Assembly: GCA_030435675.1 (NCBI GenBank)
Contig: CM059625.1
Coordinates: forward strand, 16,244,001 to 16,308,000
Origin: Steinernema hermaphroditum
Lineage: Eukaryota; Nematoda; Chromadorea; Rhabditida; Steinernematidae
Direction: 5' to 3'
DNA: 64,000 nt
The translations under genes and the position numbers were made by a program. Below the pieces are notes generated by a model. The model was not told where the DNA came from, searched no databases, and was given only the letters and a program-made list of their open reading frames with translations. This document shows, piece after piece, positions 48,235 through 60,017 of the stretch (its first letter is position 1; the number at the start of each line of letters is the position of its first letter).

Positions 48235-51174
48235 ATGGCGTCATCAAACCAAGAGAACGACATTAACATGGATGAGAGGTCCGTACCGGTTTCTCGACTC
48301 TTTTACACGGATAATGAAATAGCTTATGTGCATTAGGATAGTTTGTCGATCGGTTGTTTTCACAGTAGTTATCGTTTTAATGACATAGCTGTTTATATAA
48401 CCATTTCTATCGAAAAGCCAGCCTCTTTTTCCCATTTCTACGCTTTAGGTTTTCTTAGAATGCCATTGTGAGTCAATTCTCTTTTGTGCTACCTGCTAGC
48501 TAACGTGTCGCCTCACTATGTTTTTTAACATTTTTTTTCTCTCAAATAAGCCTTATCGATTTGTCTTGTTAATTACCCATGGCCCCCGGCATTCTCTAAT
48601 TTCCACTCCAACTGTCAGAAAAGAAGGAACAGAGCTTTGGTATGAAAAAAAGTGAAAAGACCGGTATCGATGGTTTTTCAACTCTTGGATCAAAGGATGT
48701 GAATGAATCATCGCTCATGTACCCTTGTGAATCTCTCTTTTTGAGCTGCCTGAATATAATCCGTAATACGATGAGGCTCTTTTGGATTTTTTGACTATCA
48801 CAACTGCCCAGCAATATCTGTCAGACTGCACTGGAACATGGTCTTTTTCACAACAGGTTTCTGACCAATTTTTGTCGCAAAGCTTCCCACTACTTCGTGT
48901 ATGATATCCTATTCATTTACTTCCACCACACAGAGCTCAGAGATATGTGACATACTGCGCTTAGACTAACAAGGGAAGGGTCAATCATGTTACGCTAAGA
49001 TCGACGCGAGACTAGCGGCGAACGGTAGGCCCCGGGGAGTGTATTGACCGTGCAAAATACTAGGTGCCCTAACGTGTTCTATGTCCGTTAAAAGAGATGT
49101 GATATGTTTTCTCACCAATGCCACATTGATTTCTCACCGATGATTCCCAAGTGAACCAGTCTATAACTAACCTCACATTTTTGTCTTAGTTGGAAAATGT
49201 TTGTACATACAACCTAAGGTAGCCGTCTGACAAACCACGATCCGACTATCTGATGCTTATTAGGTGTACACTGGGTCACTTGGGAATCACCGATGAGAAA
49301 TCAATGTGGCATTGGTGAGAAAACATATCACATCTCTTTTAACGGACATAGAACACGTTAGGGCACCTAGTATTTTGCACGGTTAGTACACTCCCCGGGG
49401 CCTACCGTTCGCCGCTAGTCTCGCGTCGATCTTAGCGTAACATGATTGACCCTTCCCTTGTAAGTGGCGCCTGAGTTCTGAGTGAATTTGGTTAGAAATC
49501 ACTACTTTTAAAACATTTTGATAATCTGTTGGCTTGGGTATCACAGGTATACATCTTAAAACCCTGTCACAGCTGTGCCCGCTTTTCTAACACTCTGATA
49601 AACCGACAGATGTGTGAATGTTTTCTTAATTTCAGCGATAACCAAAACACAATGTGGCCGAACTTCAATCAGTTTAACGCCTTTAGTGGCATTCCGACAG
49701 TGTATGTTTCTTCTCGAACTCAATAAAAGCCTGACAGCTTTTTCAGTTTCCCCGTTAGCACCTCGTCAACCGTTGTCACCCCTCACCATAACACGGCAGC
49801 TGTCTACGTTCAAGCGTAGGTACATATCATTGCACCGCATACTTTGTATTTAGCAATGGTATACACAACAATGAGTCTCCAAACGATACGATTCCGGAAT
49901 GCCTGACGAATCCGTTCCTTTCCCAAGCTTATAACGTTGGCGAGGCATTCAACAACTTGTTCGTGAAGTAACGTTGAGAATTATCAACACTCGTTTTTAG
50001 GATTTCCCGTGATCTGGCCAGTGCCATTCCGCCCGTTCCCCCATCGTTGTTCATGTCAACTGACCAACCGCTGAATATTCAAGCTGATTTATCGTCATCG
50101 TCCTCGCAAAGGTATGAGCCAGACAAAAGACGTTCTACTGTTTTCTTAGCCTACCGGTCGAAATGCAAGCTCATACGTCGGGAATTCAACTGCAGCGTGC
50201 GGTTCCTGCGCAGAAAAAGAAGTCAGGTCTAACGAACCAGGTAGCTAGCAAGGCGAAACCGACATTCGCGGTGCAGCGTAAGCGCCAAGAAGAAGAAGTT
50301 GCCGACATAATGGTGCGCCTTGCCAATGTCGAGCGCGAAGAAAAAGAGGCTAAACGCTCACTTTCGTAAACTGTCCTATCTCCCACGGGCACTAAGTCTT
50401 TTTTTCAGAGCTCTTCGTGCAGCCATGCCTATAAATGAGATGTCACTCTTGAATCAAGCAGAAACTCGTGCTGAAGGACAAGTGCATAAGTTGGAAAGAG
50501 AGCTTGGGTAGGTTACCCATTTATCGCCTTTACTATCCAATTCCAATTACTATTCCATTTTAAGAATCTACCGTTTGCCAAAGCCCCTGAAGCGCACGTA
50601 CCAAGAGGCGGCGAAGAAGTTCTGCATCGAACGTTGCTCGCACTACGTGACGAAGATGGTCGAGCACATGGAAAACGCAAAAAATGAGATGACGTAAGCA
50701 ATTTGCATATTTTCATACTAGCATAACAAATGCGTAGGCGCAGCTTAAAATCGAACACTGAAATGTATGCGCTTCGCACAAAGGCCTATCTGGATGTCCT
50801 CGACTGCCGAGAAGAGATCAAGCGCTGGCGTGCGATGTATAGTGAGGTCGACAGCCGAAGGTAGGCTCCCATTCAATGTTCAATGTTGTAATTTTAAGAG
50901 ATTTAGCTTCAACATAGATCAGTGGAAGCAGAGACTCCAGCGTGCGAACCTCTGGGATATGTACAAAGAGTAAGCTTACTAAAGAGTTATCAATAAAAAT
51001 GGTTAATACAGGACGCTCTGTCGGGCTCACACGAACGACATCGCTCAGTCGGACCCCGATAACACACACAACCATCAAGACATCTACAGTATAGGCAGCT
51101 TGTTGAACGGCGGCTCTACTGTCAGCTCGCGCATTGCCAACGAAGTCGCGCGTCTTTCCGGCGATCTCATCTAA
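48235..51174 (+). CDS. Ten-exon gene for a 377-residue coiled-coil protein
   Basis: Exons 48235-48278, 49636-49701, 49854-49967, 50001-50111, 50150-50365, 50409-50507, 50565-50693, 50738-50860, 50901-50969 and 51012-51174 join in phase to 1134 nt. Introns 3-9 are only 33-57 nt; intron 1 is 1357 nt and carries a foldback element. The N-terminal 130 residues are Asn/Ser/Pro-rich and disordered (NTMWPNFNQFNAFSGIP). A Lys-rich stretch (AQKKKSG) leads into a long coiled coil from about residue 155 (RKRQEEEVADIMVRLANVE), then a compact segment RTYQEAAKKFCIERCSHYV and further coil (AYLDVLDCREEIKRWRAMY). The tail is Ser/Asn-rich and ends VARLSGDLI. The layout fits a cytoskeletal or centrosomal scaffold, but no family was recognised. 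Start chosen because exon 1 joins in phase to exon 2. Confidence 0.88.
48969..49461. mobile_element. Foldback element (MITE-like), 493 bp, in intron 1 of the coiled-coil gene
   Basis: Two inverted arms of about 192 nt (48969-49160 and 49270-49461) match almost completely; the loop is about 109 nt. The ends are ACAAGGGAAGGGTC... and its complement. There is no coding capacity. It sits wholly inside intron 1, leaving both splice sites untouched. A clear target-site duplication was not found. Confidence 0.9.
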
Positions 51175-51522
51175 GAATATGCAGTGCTTCCGATTGATTT
51201 ATTTGTCTAACGTCTAGGAACAACAACACTGTCTAACATTTTTGTCTCACTGTCACTCAAATTCGATGTTCCCATATATATATTTATGTACCTCCCACGA
51301 TCTCATGTCCTCTTACACTTTACTCTTAAAATCTACTTCTCACACATCTATCCATATTCTCATATATTACTTCTCATCAGTCTTATGAGCAAAAAGATAG
51401 CGTAATTTCTATATATCTCAAGGAGAATGATCGTTTTTACTATATGATTCCTACTCATTATTAACGTAACATTCATGATCTCGCGCTCATCATACCCATA
51501 CGATTCTACGAATAAATAACTC

Positions 51523-52017
51523 ACAAGGGACCTGTCTGATATGTCCGCCGAGTTAGGAGCTCAAATTTGGCATAGTAATAGGACTTCACAAGACTAATAC
51601 GGAGCCAAAGGCTTTTCACCTGTCGTTGACTTTAACCTAGTTAAAAGCATTAAAAATTGGGAAAATTCACTCATTAAGGATAATACAAGATCGAATAGCG
51701 CAGTGGTCACGTTGCAGGACCACTGTTTTCTCAATGCGGGTTCGAATCCGGTTGAAATCTTTATGATTCTCTTTCTTTTATTTCTATTTCCTTTTCTTTT
51801 CTAACCCCGAAAAACGCCAAAAAGAGCAAAATTATCCTTAATTAATCCTTGTATTATCCTTAATGAGTGAATTTTCCAAATTTTTAGTCATGCTTTTAAC
51901 TAGGTTAAAGTCAACGACAGGCGAAAAGCCTTTGGCTCTGTATTAGTCTTGTGAAGTCCTATTACTATGCCAAATTTGAGCTCCTAACTCGGCGGATATA
52001 TCAGACAGGTCCCTTGT
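51523..52017. mobile_element. Foldback element (MITE-like), 495 bp, with tRNA-like loop
   Basis: Arms of about 167 nt (51523-51689 and 51848-52017) are inverted copies with few mismatches. The termini ACAAGGGACCTGTC share the first eight bases with the 48969 element, and the lengths are nearly equal, suggesting one family. The loop holds a tRNA-like sequence. It lies about 350 bp downstream of the coiled-coil gene's stop. Confidence 0.9.
51690..51768 (+). other. tRNA-like Pol III promoter inside the foldback loop
   Basis: A-box-like tagcgcagtggtcacg is followed 40 nt later by a perfect B box, ggttcgaatcc. The D arm is partly paired but the anticodon arm is absent and the acceptor stem pairs in only about four of seven positions. 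A T-rich tract follows. This fits a tRNA-derived SINE remnant and not a working tRNA. Confidence 0.6.
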
Positions 52018-52823
52018 CAGTGATAAAAAATTAAGAATTTTAGACCGCTCTAGGCAAATTATTTGTGCCGATAGCGGTCTTTCATTCGCTCTCTCAGAAA
52101 TTAGATGAGTCGTAGTTATTGGCGCGGCGCCCTCCTACGTCTCGGTTCTCAGAAGCTATGGAACACCAGGAAACTGTAGTTTCCACTCAACACGATGGTC
52201 TCTCCATTTTACCCGCTGTGCGGCACTGTCTGCGGCTCTACCGGAATCTGCTGTTCACCTCTCTATTGCCCATTCACACTGGTAAATTCAGAGACCACTC
52301 ACTGCGTTCGATTCTGATGCACTCCGTCCGCTGATCCGAAAAAAAACACTGGCAACTACGGTGTGATATAAAGCAGCGCGACAAAGAACAAAAATAGGCA
52401 ACAGTGCGAAATGAGGCAGCATAGACTCCTTTTTCAAAAGGACATCTTTTGATTGTTCCAGTGATCGATAACAAAAGTTCTAAAAAGAGAGAACCTTTTC
52501 GAAGGACAACCCAGGCGGCCCATGTCAAGCCCACAGCTCCGGTTAAAATTTCCAATTAGATTGTTCAATAATGTATGAATCATCACACCGTAGTCCTATA
52601 ACAGTTAGTAAAAGAGCCAGAAAAAGGACGTCTAGGACCGTCGAAAAATGAATAAAATACTACGGCTTTGCGATTTTGTGCTCTTCAAGTAAATGAAACT
52701 TGTACTTTTCTGTGCTCCATGGGTACCACTCAAGCAGCTGCTGCTATTTAACACGGATTTTACAGAATTGCTGCATTTTTTCGGTAATAAAGGGTTTCTT
52801 TTCACCAAATATTGTAGCTTATA

Positions 52824-54506
52824 CACTGCTGGACAAAAGTATAGGCCACCCCCCTTATTAGGCGGTTTGGAGGGCTAGCGGCAACTTTTGAAAATACCGA
52901 ATGCCCCACGTGAAAAAGCGTCGCGAAATACATAGATTCCATGAGGAAAGACGAAATCCCTGGAAGAGAAACAAATGTAAAAACGTTCAAATAAATCTGA
53001 GACCCATTTTCAGCTGGACAAAAGTATAGGCCACCCTAGACATTTACTTCGCATTTAATTCGTATTTAATTGCTAACAAGCCCTGTTTTCACTGTTATTC
53101 ACTGAAACTGTGTTTCGCGGCTATTCTGTTGCAATGGGTGGAGGCGCGCGCCTTACAGAGCTCGAAAAGGACAAAATTTAAGAGCTCCATTCTGTACACA
53201 TGCCTACATGGAAACATGATAGGCAGATGGCCACACCTTCTTCGCTAACAGATTCCAAACCACGCAAAACACCGTTTTCGGCGCCGCAGATTACATAAGA
53301 GTAAAAATTATACCAGTGCTTATAGGCATTACTGCCTCTTCAAAACTTAGAACCCCAACATGACCTGCATTCTTGTTCGGGTCCCAGAACGATCTGGAAG
53401 ATGGAATTTTCAGCTTATTCCATCACTACCACGTTGTAGAGCGCATGCGAAAACCCCTTCGGGTCATCTTCTGCTAATTATCTAACATTACGGATGAAAG
53501 ACAGCCGGGTTTTCCAAGATCTTTTGAAAAACGACCTTTTTCCATTGTAAATTCCATGCTACGAGATGTCCACGCCCAGAATTCGCATTTACTCCGTTTT
53601 TCATCGGATAAAACCGAGGCAGGGGTTTTCGCATACGCTCTACAACGTGGTAGTGATGGAATAAGCTGAATTATATCGAAGACACGTACAATAGTCCAGT
53701 AATTTGAGTCAACGGAGAGTGCGAACGCCCACAGAACGAATAGGTGTCAATTGAAGGACCTCATCAAGATTTACAACTTTGTTTTGATCCGATGTACTTC
53801 TCCTCGCAATTCCCAGGTGAAATATGGCCAGCGATCCAAATTAAAGCCCCTTATTTTCAGTGTGTGCATGCTGTGTGGAGCTGTATAGCGTTCCCGAAAA
53901 ATCCGCTGAATATTCCATCTTCCAGATCGTTCTGGGACCCGAACAAGAATGCAGGTCATGTTGGGGTTCTAAGTTTTGAAGAGGCAGTAATGCCTATAAG
54001 CACTGGTATAATTTTTACTCTTATGTAATCTGCGGCGCCGAAAACGGTGTTTTGCGTGGTTTGGAATCTGTTAGCGAAGAAGGTGTGGCCATCTGCCTAT
54101 CATGTTTCCATGTAGGCATGTGTTCAGAATGGAGCTCTTAAATTTTGTCCTTTTCGAGCTCTGTAAGGCGCGCGCCTCCACCCATTGCAACAGAATAGCC
54201 GCGAAACACAGTTTCAGTGAATAACAGTGAAAACAGGGCTTGTTAGCAATTAAATACGAATTAAATGCGAAGTAAATGTCTAGGGTGGCCTATACTTTTG
54301 TCCAGCTGAAAATGGGTCTCAGATTTATTTGAACGTTTTTACATTTGTTTCTCTTCCAGGGATTTCGTCTGGAACCTATGTTTCCTCATGGAACCTATGT
54401 TTTTCGCGACGCTTTTTCACGTGGGGCATTCGGTATTTTCAAAAGTTGCCGCTAGCCCTCCAAACCGCCTAATAAGGGGGGTGGCCTATACTTTTGTCCA
54501 GCAGTG
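52824..54506. mobile_element. Tc1/mariner-type transposon, inactive, with IR/DR ends and nested palindromes
   Basis: The element is bounded by TA on both sides and has inverted termini CACTGCTGGACAAAAGTA. A second copy of the end sequence (ctggacaaaagtataggcc) lies about 190 nt inside on each side (53012 and 54290), the double-ended IR/DR layout of some Tc1-like elements. The inverted arms extend much further, to about 53405 on the left and 53916 on the right. Inside, 53406-53458 pairs with 53622-53672 as a second palindrome. A plus-strand start at 53133 reads MGGGARLTELEKDKI then stop, like the first helix region of Tc1 transposases, and the minus strand near 53760-53960 resembles a decayed C-terminal DDE part (APHSMHTLKIRGFNLDRWP). 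No complete transposase exists. Confidence 0.9.
53673..53907. repeat. 235-bp direct repeat, copy 1 (inside the Tc1-type element)
   Basis: By eye this is base-for-base the same as 54529-54763. It holds the decayed DDE-like transposase tail on the minus strand. Confidence 0.9.
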
Positions 54507-54528
54507 TAGTGATGGTTATCGGTTCTAA

Positions 54529-54763
54529 ATATCGAAGACACGTACAATAGTCCAGTAATTTGAGTCAACGGAGAGTGCGAACGCCCACAGAACGAATAGG
54601 TGTCAATTGAAGGACCTCATCAAGATTTACAACTTTGTTTTGATCCGATGTACTTCTCCTCGCAATTCCCAGGTGAAATATGGCCAGCGATCCAAATTAA
54701 AGCCCCTTATTTTCAGTGTGTGCATGCTGTGTGGAGCTGTATAGCGTTCCCGAAAAATCCGCT
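54529..54763. repeat. 235-bp direct repeat, copy 2 (outside the right end of the element)
   Basis: Starts 22 nt after the right terminus and TA of the Tc1-type element, and repeats its interior in the same orientation. Sequence after 54763 no longer matches the element. Confidence 0.9.
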
Positions 54764-56521
54764 TAGATCTTATAACCGAGCTCATGGCGTGACGAAACGC
54801 GGATGTTGCAATGTTTTGCGACACGTCTAATCCACTTCGCTGAATGTGAATCGAACACGGTTTTGTTGTGTGATTAATGGCGATAGCGGACAGCCTCCAT
54901 TGGCCCAGACGCGACACTTGTTTGGGGTGGCCAGCGTGGAGATTCTTTCAATGTCCGTTTAATCTCCAAGTCGTATTTTAATTGGTCTCCAATGAAAAAT
55001 GAATTCCGAAAATGCCTGTCCGAATGAAATATTTCACTGGATGCCGGCACTTCCCTGTCATGTTTCTCGTGATTGATGGTGACGATCGTTGGTCGGGAGG
55101 GTCATTTTAAACTTTCCAAATGCTGACGGATCACTTCATTTTGATCGAGATGAAAATGAAGTACCCGTTTCCGAATTCAAAACATGAATATTATAAACTC
55201 TGGATCATAAAACTGCTAAAGTTAATTAACTCGGAAGCTACTACTCGTTTACTGCTCAGTTGCCCTTGAAACTCCATCGTGGATGGCTGCATATTCTCTA
55301 ACATAATCCAATTTTCGGTCTATATTTACAGCACAGCAGACGCTTCTGCTGCACAGGCAAACCGCAGGCAGATGAAGTGATTAATGGGCGACAGTAAGAA
55401 AACAAATCCTAAGACTTAAAGTTGAGACTTCGAACCATTAATCAACTGACAGGTCATAAAGTAAGTGCGCACTCTTTTTCAACAATTTGTCGGCATTCCT
55501 GTAATAAACCGACTGTTTTAAATGCATGAGAGGCTCGCTTTGGGTAGTCGACGAATTCATTTTTAAACCAAATCTGTTATAGCCTGGCTACATCGACGTA
55601 ATCTGAACCTTTTTTGCTAAAGCAAAAAAAAAGGGAGACTAAAACAAAGCCAAATCAGTTCAATTTAAAAATGTGACCGAGTCCGAAATCTGAACAAGTC
55701 CGGGCTAGCTTCGGGTCGGTAGTACAAACACAATCTGCACAATAGTTTTGAAACGACACTTCTCGTACCTTTAATTTCAAACTATGATTGTTGTTGTTTT
55801 TTTTGGGATTAAGTGCCTTATCAATGTGTTAATCCGTCGATAAGAAACTTCTTATCCATCAAGATGAATCGTATGCAAACAATCCCGGTTTATCTGAACA
55901 GGAAAGTCTCGTTCTTTACGCAGAAGTAGCATGGGCTTTCAAGATATTCGAAGTCATTCATGATTTTAATTTTCCAAGCGGTTTTGAATTTGTTATTCTT
56001 TAGAGCTAATGAAATGTTGAACGATCCATCCCTATCCCATTTATAAACAAGCGAAAGTTGCTGTACCTCAGAGAGTTTGCGGTAGCGCCACAATGCTAAT
56101 TGTCTCTCTTTTCTCACATGTTGTTGTGTTGCGCAATTCAAGAACAACCACTTGAATACATCGCTCTTCCGCCACTAATGATCGATCTCCGCGGTGGTCG
56201 AGAACCGTGTCCTCATTAGTCATTCTGCAATTTCTCACTTTTTCGCTCAGCATGTCGGAATGTTGTTTCGCTTCGGCCCGACCGTACATTTCCTCGAAGT
56301 GTTCGGTCCTCGACGAGACTTGCACGCAACGTCGTCGCCGACGATCTTCCGAGTGAGCGCGATAATCGGGAGGGCAAAAGGGCGCGATGAAGTCAAGTGA
56401 GAAGTGAGCCGAGGTTCTAACGGAATCCGCGGTCTTGCGCGCGAAAGATGCTGTTTTGTTTACTCAGATTACGCCATACAACATAGGTCAACAAGAAGAG
56501 CGCCGGCGCTCCACTCGAAGA
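54764..56521. other. Intergenic, nothing recognised
   Basis: AT-rich, with many short frames and no paired splice sites. The part from 56.3 kb becomes GC-rich just before a likely first exon. Confidence 0.45.
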
Positions 56522-56570
56522 CGATGAGCACGCTGATCAGCAACACCGCTGCCGCTGTTCCATCTCTTGT
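56522..56570 (+). CDS. Likely first coding exon of a plus-strand gene
   Basis: ATG at 56522 opens MSTLISNTAAAVPSLV and runs into a perfect donor (TTGTTC|GTAAGTGC). About 50 nt before it, tgtttactcag is a plausible spliced-leader or cis acceptor, and the preceding 200 nt are GC-rich, promoter-like. No following exon with matching phase was found with confidence in the remaining 7 kb, so the gene may have a long intron. Function unknown. Confidence 0.3.
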
Positions 56571-59500
56571 TCGTAAGTGCGCTTCTTCTCGAAAGCCTCT
56601 AACCGAAGCGCGCGAGTGCGGGAGGTCCAACCAGTTGGCAATTGACGCAAATCCTTTAACAAGTTTATTCTTAATCCCTGCGCGGGCTATTGTTATTGTT
56701 ACCGCGGCGTCGCCGGAGACCGTGAAGCGAAAGTGAGTCCGAAGTTCGGGAATGGATTTCGATTTCCATCGTATCAATGTCAAGAGAGCGATTACGATCT
56801 AGCCGTGAGCTGCGCCACTCAATGCAGATTCGTTTGATTGACAATGGTATCGAGCTTCCTCCATATGGGGTGTCATTTGTCGAAAGCTAATTGACGCCCC
56901 ATGCCTCCGAGTTATTCATTAGTTGAGCGTTTAACAGTTGATGCGCTTGAGCTTATCGAATTTAAATTTATTAATGACTTTAGTAAAATCTCTCAAAAGC
57001 TCAGTAATGGTCATAGGATTTTGTGTCCCTTTGTAGAAGTACGCGCTGTGTGTGAGTCTGATGGTGGCTGTGCAAAGTTCAACTAGAGACTTCTTGATGT
57101 ACTGTTTTCTGTGACGGTATGTGACTGACATTTTATAATTTCGATGCCGGGTTGCGAACATTTTAGCTCATTTGTTTTGAAAGCTCCGTTCCAAGTGTCT
57201 GAAACCGGAAATCAATCAAAGGGTACATTACAAAACTCCAAATGAAAAGGAGCAGTAAAGAATTATACGATTCCATGGCTGGAGTTCATTGAATCATTTG
57301 CATGATCAATTCTTGTCACTAATTCGGTGGAAAAAAGCTGTTCAGCCGTTTTCATGGTCCATCTCAGTGAATGTCAACAGAAACCGGCGTGAAATGTGAA
57401 ATTTAGGACATTACGAACGCCCTTAGAGGAGATATACTATTCTTAATGGGAAAGAACTTGATATTTTTGATTTACGCTTCCAGGAAAGACTGTTTCATCA
57501 AAGTAGCTAAGAAATTCGAGATCCACTTGGTATGTGTTCAAGATTTATCGTGTGCCTTTCGCTGTGTCAGTATTTGAGCATTTCTCACATGTTACGCACC
57601 CAGCTTTTGCTTGCGCGGATGTCAACAATCTGAAGAGCTTCCGTTGCGGCTCAAGCAAATTCCAACCGTCAGACGTTTCATGCGAAACACCTGCGTTGGC
57701 GCGTGTTGCAAGACACTTGTGATGTCAAGTCCCTCCTCGTTAATCCAATGCACAAATCAAACTGAACAAGGGTTCCAATTGAGATGGCGCCGCGCTCGCC
57801 GCAGGGTGAATGGGCCGTGTCTGTGGAAACGTCCTATTTCTCGCGTTTTTTGAGCTGAGCCTCACGGAGATCTCATTGCGATTCATGAACGTCGGAGATG
57901 ATCGAAATAATTTGACTATGTCCTTTTGGATCGAAATTGGAAACCCTGTTTGTTCGCTTCCACGAAGGCGATGATCATTTTCCATCATCACCCGCTAAAA
58001 AGACATAATTTAATACGTAAATAGAATTCGAGATGTTCCTTATTTACGAGGAAGTTCCCATTTATTTCCCAATAAAATTGCAGCCTTTTTGCTGACGTTG
58101 TCTTACAGCATATATTGTTAGATAACGACTTGTTTTTCATAGACAAAAAAGTGATTAACGAGTATAAGTATCTTTTGTTCTTTACAACCTTGTGGCGGCT
58201 ACTTTTTCCAGACCTCATCCTCATACCAGCGGAAATTGTTTTTCGTTGTAAGGCCCATACCGCAGCACACATTATTTCTTTAACCCACATCCCGCCTTCG
58301 CCCACAAACCGGCCGTATTTGTTCGTTTCGACTGAATCACTCACGTTTTTCGACGTCTTACTTTTCGCTTTCTTGAGTCTGATTCACGCGGATTGACAAC
58401 GAAAAGGACGCCATCTTTTCGTTTTGCTGGTTTTTTGTACCTTTCGAAGTACCATCTTCTTGTATTGTGTGATGCGGTGTGTTTTAGGTATTACGGTATC
58501 ATTGCACAACTCTTGATTTGCCGACCTAATTGTGGTGCGAGCTTTAAATAGAAGCCTACTGTGGGATGGACCGATAAAATGTGATGCAGTGGAAAGCAGA
58601 AAACTCCACGCACCGATCAAAGATGGACTGTGAGAAAAAAAAGCAAAAAGCTGTGTTTTTTTTCGCAAATTCCCCCCTCCAAAATGCCTAATCCATGTTT
58701 CTTCACGCTCAGTAAACAACAACTGAGTGTACGGAATAAGGGGAACATGTTGCCACTCAGAAGCTTCATCTCGAATTTCGGATCGCAGTAGAACCGCCTG
58801 CTACGAGCAAGCGCCGAATTCTCTCAAATTGAATCGGGAGCGGAACTCCTTCAGGAAATCCATCTTGAGGTCCGCCGCAATCGAATTGTGCAAACTTTTT
58901 TGCTCGATAAATGCCCAGTGTAATTGAAGTTTGTTTGGTCAAAACAGGGCGCGACCTTTGATCTCGATAAGAGGTTAGGGGTTGCGGCTCACTGTTCGCC
59001 GATTTCCGCTGAAATTAATTGCATTCGCAGAGTGGGTCACCGAGTTAAATTTGAATCACTTCCTGTTCGCAGGCTTAAAAGACCAGCTAAAATGATGCGT
59101 TTTGGTCAAATTTGAAACTACTCGACCTCCCTGGTCCGCATCATTTACGCTTTTGGCCTTATTAGCCGAATCATACCTGCGGGACAGCTGACAATCGGTA
59201 CATGTGTTTAATTATGCGAATGCCAAGGTGGCTGTAACCGGGCCACAATAGACGTTTTGTTTGCCGGATTCGCGCACGCGCGAAAAGGTACAATTTAGCA
59301 CACAGACAGGCGGAACACGGCGGTCTCCGACATAGGAGCGAGGACGGAAGATTGTCAGCCGTCGGACATGGCGAGACCGGCCCCATTGTTGCGGGTTGGT
59401 GATGTTCGCAACTGTGAAGGCACGCTTCTTTTAGAGCGCGGCGTGAGAAGAAAGGGCCGACCACTGCGTTGACCATATGTCACCATGTTCGTCATCAAAG

Positions 59501-59711
59501 CGCGCCGGTTTTAAACGTGTTGAAACGTTGCCTTTGGTATCCTATAACTGTTAAAGAGGATATGTGAAAAAGATAGAATTCTTTCTGCTAAATTTATGAT
59601 TGTGCAAGATAGTTACTGTAGTGTGCGACATGAAGTTTGTACCTAATTGAACTGGATCTAAGAGAGCTCTACCAAGTCTCTTCATTTGCGCGTTTTCTCA
59701 TGTTGCGATCG
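56571..59711. other. Intergenic or intronic, nothing firm
   Basis: Exon-like pieces at 57486-57531 (between cttccag and GTATGTG) and 57602 onward (after cacccag) are open but do not fit the phase of the exon at 56522. No repeat or RNA gene recognised. Confidence 0.35.
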
Positions 59712-60017
59712 TCATTTGTTGAGGGCTTTGGTAGGTAGCTCGGCTCGGCATCTACCTTGACTACTGTGCTAAAATTTGCATCAAAATACCTTCAAAAGCG
59801 AATTATACCATTCCTGACACCGCGCGGTAGATCCAAACAGCCGACAGCGAAATCCTTGGAGGGTTGACATCTCACTTCTGTCACCCAAGAAAATAATCGA
59901 CACCTCTTTTTGCTGTCGAGATTTGGCGCGAAGGCGTGCGGACGGCGACTGAAGATGATTGACTTTGTGCGGCTTGGGAGCAACGTAGATGTCGGAAGAG
60001 GGAGATGTCCTCGAGTG
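59712..60017 (-). CDS. 3' end of a minus-strand gene, exon with PH-like features
   Basis: An exon ending at 59790 (TTGAAG|GTATTT) joins in phase to a 57-nt last exon 59712-59768 (acceptor caaattttag, stop TGA). The larger exon reads on through KPHKVNHLQSPSARLRAKS, then KEVSIIFLGDRSEM, GFRCRLFGSTARCQEWYN and SLLK. The strand-strand-helix rhythm with a Trp near the end resembles the last part of a PH domain, as in Rho-GEFs, but this is weak. The 5' border of the exon is unclear (gttaag or ctcgag), and upstream exons toward 64 kb were not found. The gene is incomplete as described. Confidence 0.4.
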
